A stretch of DNA of 64,000 bases from Pseudomonas moorei (GCF_008801475.1 NZ_VZPP01000006.1:1-64000); one strand, 5' to 3'. Shown: positions 8,470 to 17,154, numbered from the stretch's first letter. The notes: generated from the sequence alone by a model not told the origin. Made by a program: numbers and translations.

Positions 8470-9618
8470 TCAGGCTTGATGAATGGCAGTGGATGTTTTG
8501 TCGCGGCGGAAAAACGCCAGGCGTTCTTCATCCAGGCTCAGGCCCAGCCCCGGGGTTTTCGGTACGTGCAGCTCGAAATCGCGATACACCAGCGGTTCGC
8601 TGAGGATGTCTTCGGTCAGCAGCAGCGGGCCGAACAGTTCGGTGTCCCACGCCAGCTTGTTCAAGGTGATAAAGGCATGGGCCGACGCCATCGTGCCGAG
8701 GCCGCCTTCGAGCATGGTGCCGCCGTACAGGCCGATACCCGCTGCCTCGGCGATGGAGGCGGTACGCAGCACCGCACGCGGGCCACCGTTCTTGGCGATC
8801 TTCAGGGCGAACACCGAAGCCGCGCCTTCACGGGCCAGGTTGAACGCGTCTTCCACGCACTCGATGGATTCGTCCGCCATGATCGGCGCCGGACTCATGG
8901 CGTTCAGGCGCACCATGCCGGCGCGGTTATTGCGCGAAATCGGCTGTTCGATCAGGTCAATGCCATTGGTGCCGAGAATCCGGCAAGCACGCAGCGCAAC
9001 CGCTTCGTCCCAGGCCTGATTGACGTCGACCCGCACGCTGGCGCGGTCACCCAAGGCTTTCTTGATCGCAATCACGTGTGCCAGGTCGCGGTTGACTTCA
9101 CCGGCACCGATTTTCAGTTTGAAGATGCGATGGCGGCGCAGGTCGAGCATTTTTTCCGCTTCGGCGATGTCTTTCTCGGTGTCGCCACTGGCCAGGGTCC
9201 AGGCCACCGGCAGAGCGTCACGCACGCGACCGCCGAGCAACTCGCTGACCGGCAGGCCCAAGCGCTTGCCCTGGGCGTCGAGCAACGCGGTTTCGATCCC
9301 GGATTTGGCGAAGGTGTTGCCACGGATGCTGCGTTCCAGGCGCAACATCGCGGCATTGACGTTGCCGCTGTCCTGGCCGATCAACAGCGGCGCAAAGTGC
9401 GTGTCGATGTTGGTCTTGATGCTGTCGGGGCTTTCGTTGCCGTAAGCCAGGCCACCGATGGTGGTCGATTCGCCGATGCCTTCGATGCCATCGGCGCAAC
9501 GCACGCGAATGATCACCAGGGTCTGGTTCTGCATGGTGTGCATCGCCAGCTTGTGCGGGCGGATGGTCGGCAGATCGACGATGATCGTCTCGATCGATTC
9601 AATGGCTGTTGCAAGCAT
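8470..9618 (-). CDS. catB: Muconate cycloisomerase
   Basis: An enolase-superfamily enzyme that lactonises cis,cis-muconate. The 382-residue protein keeps the catalytic Lys169 in KLKIG, and the metal ligands Asp198 (VRVDVN), Glu224 (DLIEQP) and Asp249 (MADE), exactly at the numbering known for this family. It is the first gene of catBCA, divergent from catR, with the CatR box in the 129-base gap. The pathway product goes to 3-oxoadipate; the pcaD and pca genes are not in the window. Confidence 0.97.
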   Translation of the reverse strand: MLATAIESIETIIVDLPTIRPHKLAMHTMQNQTLVIIRVRCADGIEGIGESTTIGGLAYGNESPDSIKTNIDTHFAPLLIGQDSGNVNAAMLRLERSIRGNTFAKSGIETALLDAQGKRLGLPVSELLGGRVRDALPVAWTLASGDTEKDIAEAEKMLDLRRHRIFKLKIGAGEVNRDLAHVIAIKKALGDRASVRVDVNQAWDEAVALRACRILGTNGIDLIEQPISRNNRAGMVRLNAMSPAPIMADESIECVEDAFNLAREGAASVFALKIAKNGGPRAVLRTASIAEAAGIGLYGGTMLEGGLGTMASAHAFITLNKLAWDTELFGPLLLTEDILSEPLVYRDFELHVPKTPGLGLSLDEERLAFFRRDKTSTAIHQA

Positions 9619-9706
9619 TTCGATACCCGCGTCAGGTTCTTGAAGTTCTGGAATCGATTCTGGTACGGCTTTTTTCAGGAAGCCAATATAGAATTTGTCT
9701 GATTTG

Positions 9707-9721
9707 ATACCTTAAAGGTAT
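9707..9721. promoter_or_regulatory. CatR binding box in the catR-catB gap
   Basis: ATACCTTAAAGGTAT is a perfect dyad that fits both the LysR T-N11-A rule and the ATAC-N7-GTAT pattern known for the CatM/BenM/CatR group. It lies 26 bases before catR and 89 bases before catB, the expected place for muconate-dependent activation of catBCA and autoregulation of catR. Confidence 0.8.
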
Positions 9722-9747
9722 GCAACTGATGGCCGACTGGAGGCTCT

Positions 9748-10635
9748 ATGGAACTGCGTCACCTGCGTTATTTTCAGGTCTTGGCTCAAACCCTCAATTT
9801 CACCCGCGCCGCCGAGTTGCTGCACATCGCCCAACCGCCCTTGAGCCGGCAGATCCAGCAACTGGAAGATGAACTCGGCGTGATCCTGCTCGAACGCGGG
9901 CGACCGCTGAAACTGACCGACGCCGGGCGTTTTTTCCATGAACACTCCACGGCCCTGCTCGAACAACTGAACAAGGTCTGCGACAACACGCGGCGTATCG
10001 GCCTGGGGGAAAAGACCTGGCTGGGCATCGGTTTTGCGCCGTCGACGCTCTACGGCGTGTTGCCGGAACTGATTCGCCGCCTGCGCAGCGGCGAACCACT
10101 GGAGCTGGAGCTGGGGCTGTCGGAGATGACCACCCTGCAGCAGGTTCAGGCGCTGAAGGCCGGGCGTATCGACATTGGCTTCGGGCGTATCCGTATCGAT
10201 GATCCGGCGATCATCCAGACCGTCCTCACCGAAGATCGCCTGGTCGCCGCCCTGCCCGCCGGCCACCCCTTGCTCGCCGGTCCCATCAGCCTGCGTGACC
10301 TGGCCAAAGAAGCCTTCGTGCTGTACCCCGGCAACCCCCGGCCGAGTTACGCCGACCACGTGATTGCACTCTTCGAATCCTACGGCGTGAGTATCCATGT
10401 CGCGCAATGGACCAACGAACTGCAAACGGCGATCGGACTGGTGGGGGCTGGAATCGGCGTCACGCTGGTGCCGGCCTCGGTGCAACTGCTGCACCGCGAC
10501 GACATTGGTTTCACCCCGTTGCTGGAAGACAACGCGACCTCGCCAATCATTCTCAGCCGGCGGGTCGGCGACGTGTCACCGGGGTTGAACCATTGTTTGC
10601 GGATGATTGATGAGCTGCTGCCGCAGGGCTCATGA
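9748..10635 (+). CDS. catR: LysR-family regulator of catechol degradation
   Basis: A 295-residue LysR protein. Its N-terminal helix-turn-helix (MELRHLRYFQVLAQTLNFTRAAELLHI, here split: MELRHLRYFQVLAQ then FTRAAELLHIAQPPLSRQI) is followed by the inducer domain with IDIGFGRIRIDDPAI, which in CatR/BenM binds cis,cis-muconate. It is divergent from catB over a good CatR box. The stop codon lies inside a perfect 20-bp inverted repeat. Confidence 0.93.
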   Translation: MELRHLRYFQVLAQTLNFTRAAELLHIAQPPLSRQIQQLEDELGVILLERGRPLKLTDAGRFFHEHSTALLEQLNKVCDNTRRIGLGEKTWLGIGFAPSTLYGVLPELIRRLRSGEPLELELGLSEMTTLQQVQALKAGRIDIGFGRIRIDDPAIIQTVLTEDRLVAALPAGHPLLAGPISLRDLAKEAFVLYPGNPRPSYADHVIALFESYGVSIHVAQWTNELQTAIGLVGAGIGVTLVPASVQLLHRDDIGFTPLLEDNATSPIILSRRVGDVSPGLNHCLRMIDELLPQGS

Positions 10636-10684
10636 GGACCTGTGGAGAGGAAGCTTGCTCCCTTTCCACAGGTCCTCATGAGCC
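10627..10684. terminator. Perfect 20-bp inverted repeat over the catR stop, likely bidirectional terminator
   Basis: The arms 10627-10646 and 10665-10684 (GGCTCATGAGGACCTGTGGA and its exact complement) enclose an 18-base loop containing a REP-like AAGCTTGCTCC. The catR stop codon is in the left arm and the convergent DUF1652 gene ends 11 bases beyond the right arm. No T-run follows, so it may act as a barrier or mRNA-stabilising hairpin rather than a classic terminator. Confidence 0.6.
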
Positions 10685-10694
10685 GCGATCGGCG

Positions 10695-10934
10695 TTAACC
10701 GGCAAACGCCCGGCGCCCGGCTTTCATCTCGGTGCGCAACTCGCCAATGAATTCGGAAATGGCACGCACACTGGTCAAGTCTTCGGTCGAGACACCGCTC
10801 AATAACAGCTCCACTCGCCCGCTCACCGGTTCGTAGATCTCGATACGGAGCAACCCGCCGTTCTCCGTGCATTCGCAGGCCAACGGCACAAAACCGGACT
10901 CGACTATGTTGCAAAGAACTGAAATGGGAACCAT
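10695..10934 (-). CDS. DUF1652 family protein
   Basis: A 79-residue cytoplasmic protein with ISVLCNIVESGFVPLACEC, YEPVSGRVELLLSGVSTEDL and ISEFIGELRTEM, which match the small DUF1652 family found mainly in Pseudomonas. The ATG at 10934 is preferred to an upstream TTG at 10955 because the conserved region starts right after it. It is convergent with catR and stands alone. Function is unknown. Confidence 0.85.
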   Translation of the reverse strand: MVPISVLCNIVESGFVPLACECTENGGLLRIEIYEPVSGRVELLLSGVSTEDLTSVRAISEFIGELRTEMKAGRRAFAG

Positions 10935-11047
10935 GGCCGCTGCCTCGCACGGCAATTGATCGGATTGGATCCCACTCAGGATAGATGCTGTTTACCAATC
11001 CTGCGCCAGCAAAAAGTGTTAGCTGCCTCGCAGTTTCGAGCATTTTT

Positions 11048-11947
11048 TCAATCGGAATTTCCGCCCCAGATCCAGTTCCAGAAACCGGGTAACTCAACCG
11101 GCTGCGAACTGTCGCGCACGGTACGCGCCATCGCCGCCCGCTGCAGCGCGGCCGTATCGTCGTAGAAAGGCTGTTCGGCGGTTCTCACCCCTGTCGCCTG
11201 GGCGCTGTCGAGCAGGATTTGCAGGTACTCGCGGGTGTGCCGCGCGGTATAGCGATTGAGATCGTGGAACGTCACCACCACCGGAATCACCCCATCCACC
11301 ACCGGCAGCTCGCCCCGGGCGATGCGCTCGCGTACTTCGGACATCGAGCGCAGGAAGTGGGCGCGCCGGCGGGGGCTGGCGTTAAAGCCCCAGATCTTGC
11401 CGTCGTTGGCACTCAAATCGGTGAGCAACACATGCATGCCGTGCTGCTGATACGCGGCGAAGGTGCGCTTGTCGTAGTTCCAGAATGGCGGGCGCAGCAG
11501 CGTCGGGGGCGCGCCGGTGATCGCGGCGATGTCGGCGCTGCCATTGATGAGTGATTGTTCCAGCGTTTGCGGGTCGAGGGAGCGATGGTTGGTGTGCGAA
11601 GGCGTGGCGGTGTGAAAGCCCAGAATGTGCCCGGCATCGCGCTCGTGGTGCATGACCGCGCGCCCGATGTCACTGCCGCCGGCCCGTGAGGCGCGGGTCT
11701 GCACAAAGAACACGGCCTTGATGTCCGGCTGCAACCCATTGCGCGTCAGGCTATCGAGCACGGTTTCAGTCGGGTTCCAGAAACTCGACGCGCTGGGACC
11801 GTCATCGAAGGTCAGCAGAAAGCGGATCGGGGGTTGGGTGCGTAGACGTTGTTCAGTCTGCGGTGTCATTTCGATAGGGGCGGCGATGCAACCCAGCAGA
11901 CTGGCTGCCATGGCGATCGCCGATAAAACCTTGACCAACTGTTTCAT
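11048..11947 (-). CDS. Polysaccharide deacetylase (NodB-type) lipoprotein
   Basis: A 299-residue predicted lipoprotein: hydrophobic N-terminus, lipobox LLGC with the acylated Cys near residue 19. The NodB metal-dependent deacetylase motifs are present: TFDDGPS (motif 1), GFHTATPSHTNH (motif 2, metal His), RPPFWNYD (motif 3), with a later His in TFHDLNRYT. It would remove acetyl groups from a cell-envelope or exopolysaccharide N-acetylhexosamine; the exact substrate is not evident. It stands alone between DUF1652 and the SRAP gene. Confidence 0.88.
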   Translation of the reverse strand: MKQLVKVLSAIAMAASLLGCIAAPIEMTPQTEQRLRTQPPIRFLLTFDDGPSASSFWNPTETVLDSLTRNGLQPDIKAVFFVQTRASRAGGSDIGRAVMHHERDAGHILGFHTATPSHTNHRSLDPQTLEQSLINGSADIAAITGAPPTLLRPPFWNYDKRTFAAYQQHGMHVLLTDLSANDGKIWGFNASPRRRAHFLRSMSEVRERIARGELPVVDGVIPVVVTFHDLNRYTARHTREYLQILLDSAQATGVRTAEQPFYDDTAALQRAAMARTVRDSSQPVELPGFWNWIWGGNSD

Positions 11948-12232
11948 GTTTTGCCTTGGGCCAGACCGTTTCGGTCACCACGTCAAACGGCAAAGTCCTT
12001 CGCCCGTTCATCCTTCGCCAGCCCGCAGGTCGCTGTGGGCCGAGGTTGGATCAGGGTACACAGAGTTTGGTTCCGGCGCTGCCCGGCATCCGGGATTAAT
12101 GGATAAGGAATACTGAAACAGTCGCCGCCTTGCCTGGTCCACAGCTTCGCGGCAAGCCGGACGCCTGCGGAGTTGGGTGCTCTGAAATGATTTGAGCATC
12201 TATGCTGAAACTCCCAGCGGAGGGTTCATTCA

Positions 12233-12913
12233 ATGTGCGGAAGACTGTCGCAGTATCGAGGCATTCACGATTTCGTTGCCGTGCTGAGCATTCCCGATGC
12301 ACTGATCAATCACGTTGGCGATGAACCCTTGGCGCGCTACAACGCCGCGCCGACCACGCAGCTTGCGCTGCTGCATCTGGAAAGCGACGGCCTGCACGCC
12401 GATCGGCAGCGATGGGGCTGGCGCCCGCACTGGGCTAAGGATCGTGCGGCACCGATCAATGCGCGGGTCGAGAAAGTCGCCCATGGCCCGTTTTTCCGGG
12501 CGATCTGGCCGCACCGCGCGATCTGCCCGATAGACAACTGGTTCGAATGGGTCGACGCCGGAGACGGCACCCGCCAACCCTGGCTGATCCGACGACGCGA
12601 CCGGGGGCCGATCTACTGTGCGGCGATCGGGCAGTTCCCACTTGGCGGCGCCGCGCCGCGAGACGATGACGGCTTTGTCATCATCACCGCCGACAGCGCT
12701 GGCGGTTTGCTGGACATACACGACCGCCGCCCCGTCGTGCTGTCAGCCGAGCTGGCGCGGGAATGGCTGGACCCGGCCACCCCGAAGGAACGTGCCGAAC
12801 AGATGGTACTTTTGCAGGGTGAAGGCAGTGACGCGTTCCAATGGCACAAGGTCGCCAAAGCGGTTGGCAACGTCAGAAATCAGGCGGCCACATTGATTGA
12901 TGAAATAACTTGA
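12233..12913 (+). CDS. SRAP-family abasic-site crosslinking protein (YedK/HMCES)
   Basis: A 226-residue protein that should form a covalent thiazolidine link with abasic sites in single-stranded DNA, protecting them during replication. The catalytic Cys is residue 2 (MCGRLSQY); the active-site Asn and Glu lie in RYNAAPT and DNWFEW; the conserved His is in IHDRRPVVL. GGAGGG just upstream supports the start. There is no clear LexA box. It is a stand-alone gene. Confidence 0.93.
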   Translation: MCGRLSQYRGIHDFVAVLSIPDALINHVGDEPLARYNAAPTTQLALLHLESDGLHADRQRWGWRPHWAKDRAAPINARVEKVAHGPFFRAIWPHRAICPIDNWFEWVDAGDGTRQPWLIRRRDRGPIYCAAIGQFPLGGAAPRDDDGFVIITADSAGGLLDIHDRRPVVLSAELAREWLDPATPKERAEQMVLLQGEGSDAFQWHKVAKAVGNVRNQAATLIDEIT

Positions 12914-13203
12914 ATATGTCAATAACGACAGGAACATTGGCATAACCAACAATTGTTTATACAAGACATAACCAACTTCGTCATGCCGACTGTTTCAATC
13001 AATTAACACTTATATATATCCATGAGTTTGGTGAATTAACCGCTTGTCCGACAATTCGTTGATCGTGCATACATTTATAAAAACTACCGATAGCATGCGC
13101 GCCGCATTTCCAGTTGCACCACCCAGTTGACCAAAGAGTCAACAACTAAGGAAATCCCTGAAAACAAGCCTTGCAGAGAACTAAATTGCGCGACGATTTT
13201 GCA

Positions 13204-13455
13204 ATGAATCAAGTCGTGGGTCTGGCGTGCATTTATCTTTCGCCGACAGAACACTACCAACTCGACTGTTTTATCGGGCAATACATAAAGACCCGGAACC
13301 TGCGAACAGTCCACAATATCAATCACTTACTGAGTTCAACCCTCGAAAGATATCCGGGCAAACCGCCGGTGATGGTCAATGAGTTGAACGCCTGGCTCGA
13401 CAAAACCCTGGGGTATCGGGCCGCTCATCCCGAGTTTCTGTTGGACGACGCCTGA
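13204..13455 (+). CDS. Hypothetical protein in an AT-rich patch
   Basis: An 83-residue product starting MNQVVGLACIYLSPTEHYQ with no family I recognise; no signal peptide or membrane helix. The 290 bases before it (12914-13203) are unusually AT-rich for this window, with runs such as TTATATATATCC near 13010, and hold no other gene. The ATG at 13204 is chosen over an in-frame TTG at 13171; neither has a strong ribosome site. The base composition hints at foreign origin. It could be spurious. Confidence 0.5.
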   Translation: MNQVVGLACIYLSPTEHYQLDCFIGQYIKTRNLRTVHNINHLLSSTLERYPGKPPVMVNELNAWLDKTLGYRAAHPEFLLDDA

Positions 13456-13523
13456 TCCACACTTGAAGAATTGAAAAGCCCCGTTCAATGGCAATGGGGT
13501 TCAGTTGAATGAACGTGCTCCAC

Positions 13524-13638
13524 TTGTAGGAGCGAGCCTGCTCGCGATGGTCGTTAACGATAGCGCGTGTTCACTGGCTAAACGCGCCGTCCTTGGGTCC
13601 ACGTCGGAACGCCGTCCGGAGCAGGCTCGCTCCTACAG
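13524..13638. repeat. REP doublet
   Basis: Outer arms TTGTAGGAGCGAGCCTGCTCGCGATGG and GAGCAGGCTCGCTCCTACAG (given here as their cores) enclose about 65 bases that include GTCGTTAACGATAGCGCG, a spacer also partly seen in the doublets at 7072 and 22690. Confidence 0.8.
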
Positions 13639-13664
13639 TGGGGGCTTATTTGTACGCAGCCCGG

Positions 13665-13820
13665 TCAGGGCTTCAATGGGCGCTCCATGTCGCGCTCCGA
13701 CAACTCACGGCTGTCGTCATGTTTCCATGTCTGCTCAGCGTGCTTCTGCTGCTCGAGCTCTTCTTCCGTCGGTTCATCCGTGTCATCGTCCAGGTCCGGA
13801 CGCTTTGGGTCAGTTGCCAT
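13665..13820 (-). CDS. Small acidic charged protein, 51 residues
   Basis: A 51-residue open frame, MATDPKRPDLDDDTDEPTEE..., nearly all Asp, Glu, Lys, Arg, Gln and His, ending ELSERDMERPLKP. An AGAGG ribosome site sits 5 bases upstream of the ATG at 13820, which supports real translation. It has no hydrophobic segment and is probably disordered. Small acidic proteins like this are common in Pseudomonas, but I do not recognise a named family. It lies upstream of azlD in the opposite reading context, so it is probably monocistronic. Confidence 0.6.
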   Translation of the reverse strand: MATDPKRPDLDDDTDEPTEEELEQQKHAEQTWKHDDSRELSERDMERPLKP

Positions 13821-13886
13821 GTTCACCTCTCTTCCTGAAGGGATCGGTCATCAACTTTAAGCGTAGAACAATTTCCGGTGTCCGGC

Positions 13887-14201
13887 TCAAAGCCACCCTC
13901 GCAGCAGAAAGAAGAAGCCCATGCTCAACAGCATGCTGAGCAAGGTATTGCGGGTGTAGAGCACCAGGCCGACGGCCACCAGCGAACTGATCAGGTACGG
14001 GTTGTCCCAATGCAGATTCAGCTGCTTTTCCGGCATGAACACAATCGGCCCGCAGATGGCGGTCAACATGCCCGGCACGGCAAAGCCCAGGAACTGTCGG
14101 GCATTGCTGCTCAAGCGCACTGGCAGCCGCGGTTCCAGAAACACGTAGCGGTTGAGAAACACCAACACGCCCATCCCGATAATCACTGCCCAGACCATCA
14201 T
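13887..14201 (-). CDS. azlD: AzlD-family branched-chain amino acid exporter, small subunit
   Basis: A 104-residue membrane protein with three to four helices: WAVIIGMGVLVFLNRYVF, FLGFAVPGMLTAICGPIVF and the C-terminal LLSMLLSMGFFFLLRGWL. It matches the small AzlD partner of AzlC exporters. Its ATG overlaps the azlC stop (ATGA, 14198-14201), so the two are coupled and should form one transporter. Confidence 0.9.
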   Translation of the reverse strand: MMVWAVIIGMGVLVFLNRYVFLEPRLPVRLSSNARQFLGFAVPGMLTAICGPIVFMPEKQLNLHWDNPYLISSLVAVGLVLYTRNTLLSMLLSMGFFFLLRGWL

Positions 14202-14896
14202 GTGCGTTCACCCTGGAATTTATTGCAGATAAAACCGGCGCTCATGCCCGCCAACCCCGACAACACCAGCGCCGAGCCCCATTGCCAGTAGCTGAACAGC
14301 ACCGAACAGAACAGCGACACCGCGACGCACACCACGGTCGGCACATTGCGCACCACCGGGGTGATCAGGGCGATGAAGGTGGCGGCGATGGAGAAATCCA
14401 GCCCCAGGTGCTCCAGGCCCGGAATGCTGCTGCCGAGCACGATGCCCAGCAGGGTGAAGAGGTTCCAGGCGACGTAGAACGTCAAGCCGACACCCAGGGC
14501 GTACCAGCGGTTGAATTGTTGCTTGTCGTACTGACTGGTCAGGGCGAACAACTCGTCGGTGAGCAGAAAGCCCAATCCTGCCCGCCAGCGCCCCGGCAGC
14601 GGCGAAATCACCGAACGCAGGCTCATCCCGTAGAGCAGATGCTGGGAGGTCAGTAACAAGGTGGTCAACAGAATCGAAAAGATCCCGGCACCGCCCTTGA
14701 GCATGCCGATGGCCACCAATTGCGCGGCGCCGGCAAACACGATGCTCGACAGGCCCTGGCCTTGCAGGGGGGTGAGATTGGCTTCGATGGCCATGGAACC
14801 GGCCAGCAACCCCCAGGGTGCGGTGGCCAGGGACAACGGCATGATCGCCGCAGCGCCGCGAAGAAACGCACTGCGCGGCATGAGTGAGTTGGACAT
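14198..14896 (-). CDS. azlC: AzlC-family branched-chain amino acid exporter, large subunit
   Basis: A 232-residue inner-membrane protein. The N-terminal RGAAAIMPLSLATAPWGLLAG and the central FAGAAQLVAIGMLKGGAG and QHLLYGMSLR segments are typical of AzlC. The ATG at 14896 is used because the longer open frame upstream lacks family similarity. With azlD it would export branched-chain amino acids. The pair is divergent from the diguanylate cyclase at 15058. Confidence 0.9.
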   Translation of the reverse strand: MSNSLMPRSAFLRGAAAIMPLSLATAPWGLLAGSMAIEANLTPLQGQGLSSIVFAGAAQLVAIGMLKGGAGIFSILLTTLLLTSQHLLYGMSLRSVISPLPGRWRAGLGFLLTDELFALTSQYDKQQFNRWYALGVGLTFYVAWNLFTLLGIVLGSSIPGLEHLGLDFSIAATFIALITPVVRNVPTVVCVAVSLFCSVLFSYWQWGSALVLSGLAGMSAGFICNKFQGERT

Positions 14897-15057
14897 AACG
14901 CTCGACAACCAGTGAAAGACAGCAAACTGTGCCAGCTCTGGCCGCCGTTGGCTTGAACGATCTTGCGCACATTGCCATTCATCGGCTGCCTGCTTGCGCC
15001 GGCTCAGTAGTAGCAACATGATGGCGCTGCATTTTCCCCCTCAAGGTGCGGCCGTTC

Positions 15058-15993
15058 ATGCATTCAGTCGAAACCGACAGCGACGTCTATAAAACCCTGC
15101 TTGAGTCGACCAAGGCGATCCCGTGGCGAATCGACTGGAAGACCATGACCTTCAGCTACATCGGCCCGCAGATCGAGAGCCTGCTGGGTTGGGCGCAGGA
15201 CAGTTGGGTCGGGGTCAACGACTGGGTCGAACGCATGCACCCGGACGATCGCGACTACGTGGTGGAGTTCTGCGTCTCGCAATCCCGTGCCGGCGTCGAT
15301 CACGAGGCGGATTACCGCGCACTGACCCGCAACGGTGAATACGTGTGGATTCGCGATGTGGTGCACGTGGTGCGCAAGGACGGCGAGGTCGAAGCGCTGG
15401 TCGGCTTCATGTTCGACATCAGCGAGCGCAAGAAAACCGAAGAGCACCTGATTCGCCTGCAGAAACAGCTCGAGGAATATTCCTTCCAGGACGGCCTGAC
15501 GGGCATTGCCAACCGGCGCATGTTCGACACTGTGCTGGAACGGGAATGGACCAGCGCCCAGCGCAGCGGCGCGCCGCTGTCGGTGATCGTGCTGGATATC
15601 GATTATTTCAAGCAGTACAACGACCATTACGGCCACATCAAGGGTGACGAATGCCTGCGCCGTGTGGCGCGCACGCTGTCGCTGGCGGCGAATCGGCCAC
15701 GGGATTTCATCGCCCGGATCGGCGGCGAAGAGTTCGTCTGGCTGCTGCCGGAAACCGACGCCGAATCCGCCCGATTGGTGGCCAACAAGTGCCTGCACCT
15801 GATTCGCCAACAACAGATTCCCCACGAATTTTCCGTTGTATCGCCCTTGCTCAGCCTGAGCCTGGGGGTCGGTACCACCCATGCAACGCCGCACACCACG
15901 GCACTGGCGTTCGTCGAACAGGTGGACAAGTTGCTCTATCAGGCCAAGCGCAACGGGCGCATGCGCGCGGCGTTCACAGATTTTCGTGATTGA
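15058..15993 (+). CDS. PAS-GGDEF diguanylate cyclase
   Basis: A 311-residue cytoplasmic protein. Residues about 10-130 form a PAS domain with PAC-like end (DHEADYRALTRNGEYVWIRD, VGFMFDISERKK); the C-terminal GGDEF domain has the start DGLTGIANRRMFD and the active loop RIGGEEF, so it should make cyclic di-GMP in response to a signal sensed by the PAS domain. A signal peptide and membrane helices are absent. The ATG at 15058 is preferred over the GTG at 15046, but AAGG spacing is not decisive. No EAL domain is fused. Confidence 0.93.
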   Translation: MHSVETDSDVYKTLLESTKAIPWRIDWKTMTFSYIGPQIESLLGWAQDSWVGVNDWVERMHPDDRDYVVEFCVSQSRAGVDHEADYRALTRNGEYVWIRDVVHVVRKDGEVEALVGFMFDISERKKTEEHLIRLQKQLEEYSFQDGLTGIANRRMFDTVLEREWTSAQRSGAPLSVIVLDIDYFKQYNDHYGHIKGDECLRRVARTLSLAANRPRDFIARIGGEEFVWLLPETDAESARLVANKCLHLIRQQQIPHEFSVVSPLLSLSLGVGTTHATPHTTALAFVEQVDKLLYQAKRNGRMRAAFTDFRD

Positions 15994-16163
15994 CAAACCC
16001 GGCGCCGCCTTTTAAAACTGGGCACCTCATTCAGGGTGTAAGCAAACATGTCCGCAACCTTCTACCTCAACATTGACGTCATTGGCTTGAATGCCAAGGC
16101 GCAAGGTTGCGTTGCGCACGCCCTCAAATCGAAGAAACAGTCGCTCATGTGACCGGGGCGCGC

Positions 16164-16190
16164 TGTCCCGTCAGATGAGCTGACAGGACA
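16164..16190. promoter_or_regulatory. Inverted repeat upstream of the DapA-family gene
   Basis: TGTCCCGTCA (16164-16173) and TGACAGGACA (16181-16190) are complementary at 9 of 10 positions around a 7-base loop. It lies 89 bases before the start codon and could be an operator or an RNA hairpin. Confidence 0.4.
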
Positions 16191-16278
16191 TTGAGCGCGA
16201 CGGACCACCCTCCCCTTGCTTGCTTCCTTCTACGCTTCTGACGGTGACGAAATCGGTCAAACCTTCAGGAGTCAGCGT

Positions 16279-17154
16279 ATGTCATCGTTTCAAGGTATCT
16301 GGGTTCCACTGGTCACGCCGTTCCACAACGGTGCCATCGATTTCGTCGGCTTGCGCCGGCTGGTCAGCCACCTGCTGGAAAAGGGCGTCGACGGCCTGGT
16401 TGTCTGTGGCACCACCGGCGAACCGGCAGCCATGAGCAAACAGGAGCAACTGGCGGTACTCGATGCCGTACTCGAGCTGGTGCCGGCCGATCGCATCGTC
16501 ATGGGCCTGGCCGGCAACAACCTGAGCGAGTTGCTGCAGTTCCAGCGCGAGATCCTGAAGCGTCCGGTGGCAGGTTTGCTGGTGCCGCCGCCGTATTACA
16601 TCCGCCCGTCCCAGGCTGGCCTCGAAGCGTTTTTCCAGACCGTGGCCGACGCTTCCAGCGTGCCGCTGATTCTCTACGACATTCCTTACCGCACCGGGGT
16701 CGCTTTCGAACAGGCGACCCTGCTGAACATCGTGGCCCATGAACGCATCGTCGCCATCAAGGATTGCGGCGGTAACTTCTCGAACACCCTCGCCTTGCTC
16801 AACAGCGGCCAGGTCGATGTGCTGTGCGGTGAAGACAACCAGATCTTCAACGCCCTGTGCCTGGGCGCCAAAGGCGCGATTGCCGCGTCGGCGCATGTTC
16901 ATCCGGAACGGTTCGTCCAGCTGTATCAACAGATCCGCGACAACCAACTGGCCGCCGGGCGCGTGACGTTCTTCCAGTTGTTGCCACTGATTCAAAGCCT
17001 GTTCATCGAACCCAATCCCGCCCCGGTGAAAACCGCCCTGGCCCTGCAAGGCTTGATCGGTGATGAACTGCGTGCACCGATGCAACGCAGCAGCGAGGCC
17101 ATGGTGACGCGATTGAAGGAGGTACTCGGCACCCTGGCGCACGACAATCGATAG
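16279..17154 (+). CDS. DapA-family aldolase/lyase (dihydrodipicolinate synthase-like)
   Basis: A 291-residue class I aldolase-fold enzyme. The Schiff-base Lys161 (AIKDCGG), Tyr133 (YDIPYRTG) and Arg138 correspond to the E. coli DapA catalytic residues, and GTTGE provides the threonine relay. Either it is a DHDPS paralogue for lysine/diaminopimelate synthesis or a related 2-keto-acid lyase; the main dapA of Pseudomonas usually sits elsewhere, next to nlpB/bamC, so an accessory role is likely. The ATG at 16279 has AGGAG upstream. Confidence 0.85.
   Translation: MSSFQGIWVPLVTPFHNGAIDFVGLRRLVSHLLEKGVDGLVVCGTTGEPAAMSKQEQLAVLDAVLELVPADRIVMGLAGNNLSELLQFQREILKRPVAGLLVPPPYYIRPSQAGLEAFFQTVADASSVPLILYDIPYRTGVAFEQATLLNIVAHERIVAIKDCGGNFSNTLALLNSGQVDVLCGEDNQIFNALCLGAKGAIAASAHVHPERFVQLYQQIRDNQLAAGRVTFFQLLPLIQSLFIEPNPAPVKTALALQGLIGDELRAPMQRSSEAMVTRLKEVLGTLAHDNR

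Noticed and set aside
16048..16152. 34-codon frame before the DapA-family gene
   Set aside because: No good ribosome site and no recognisable feature; kept only as a remark in the findings.
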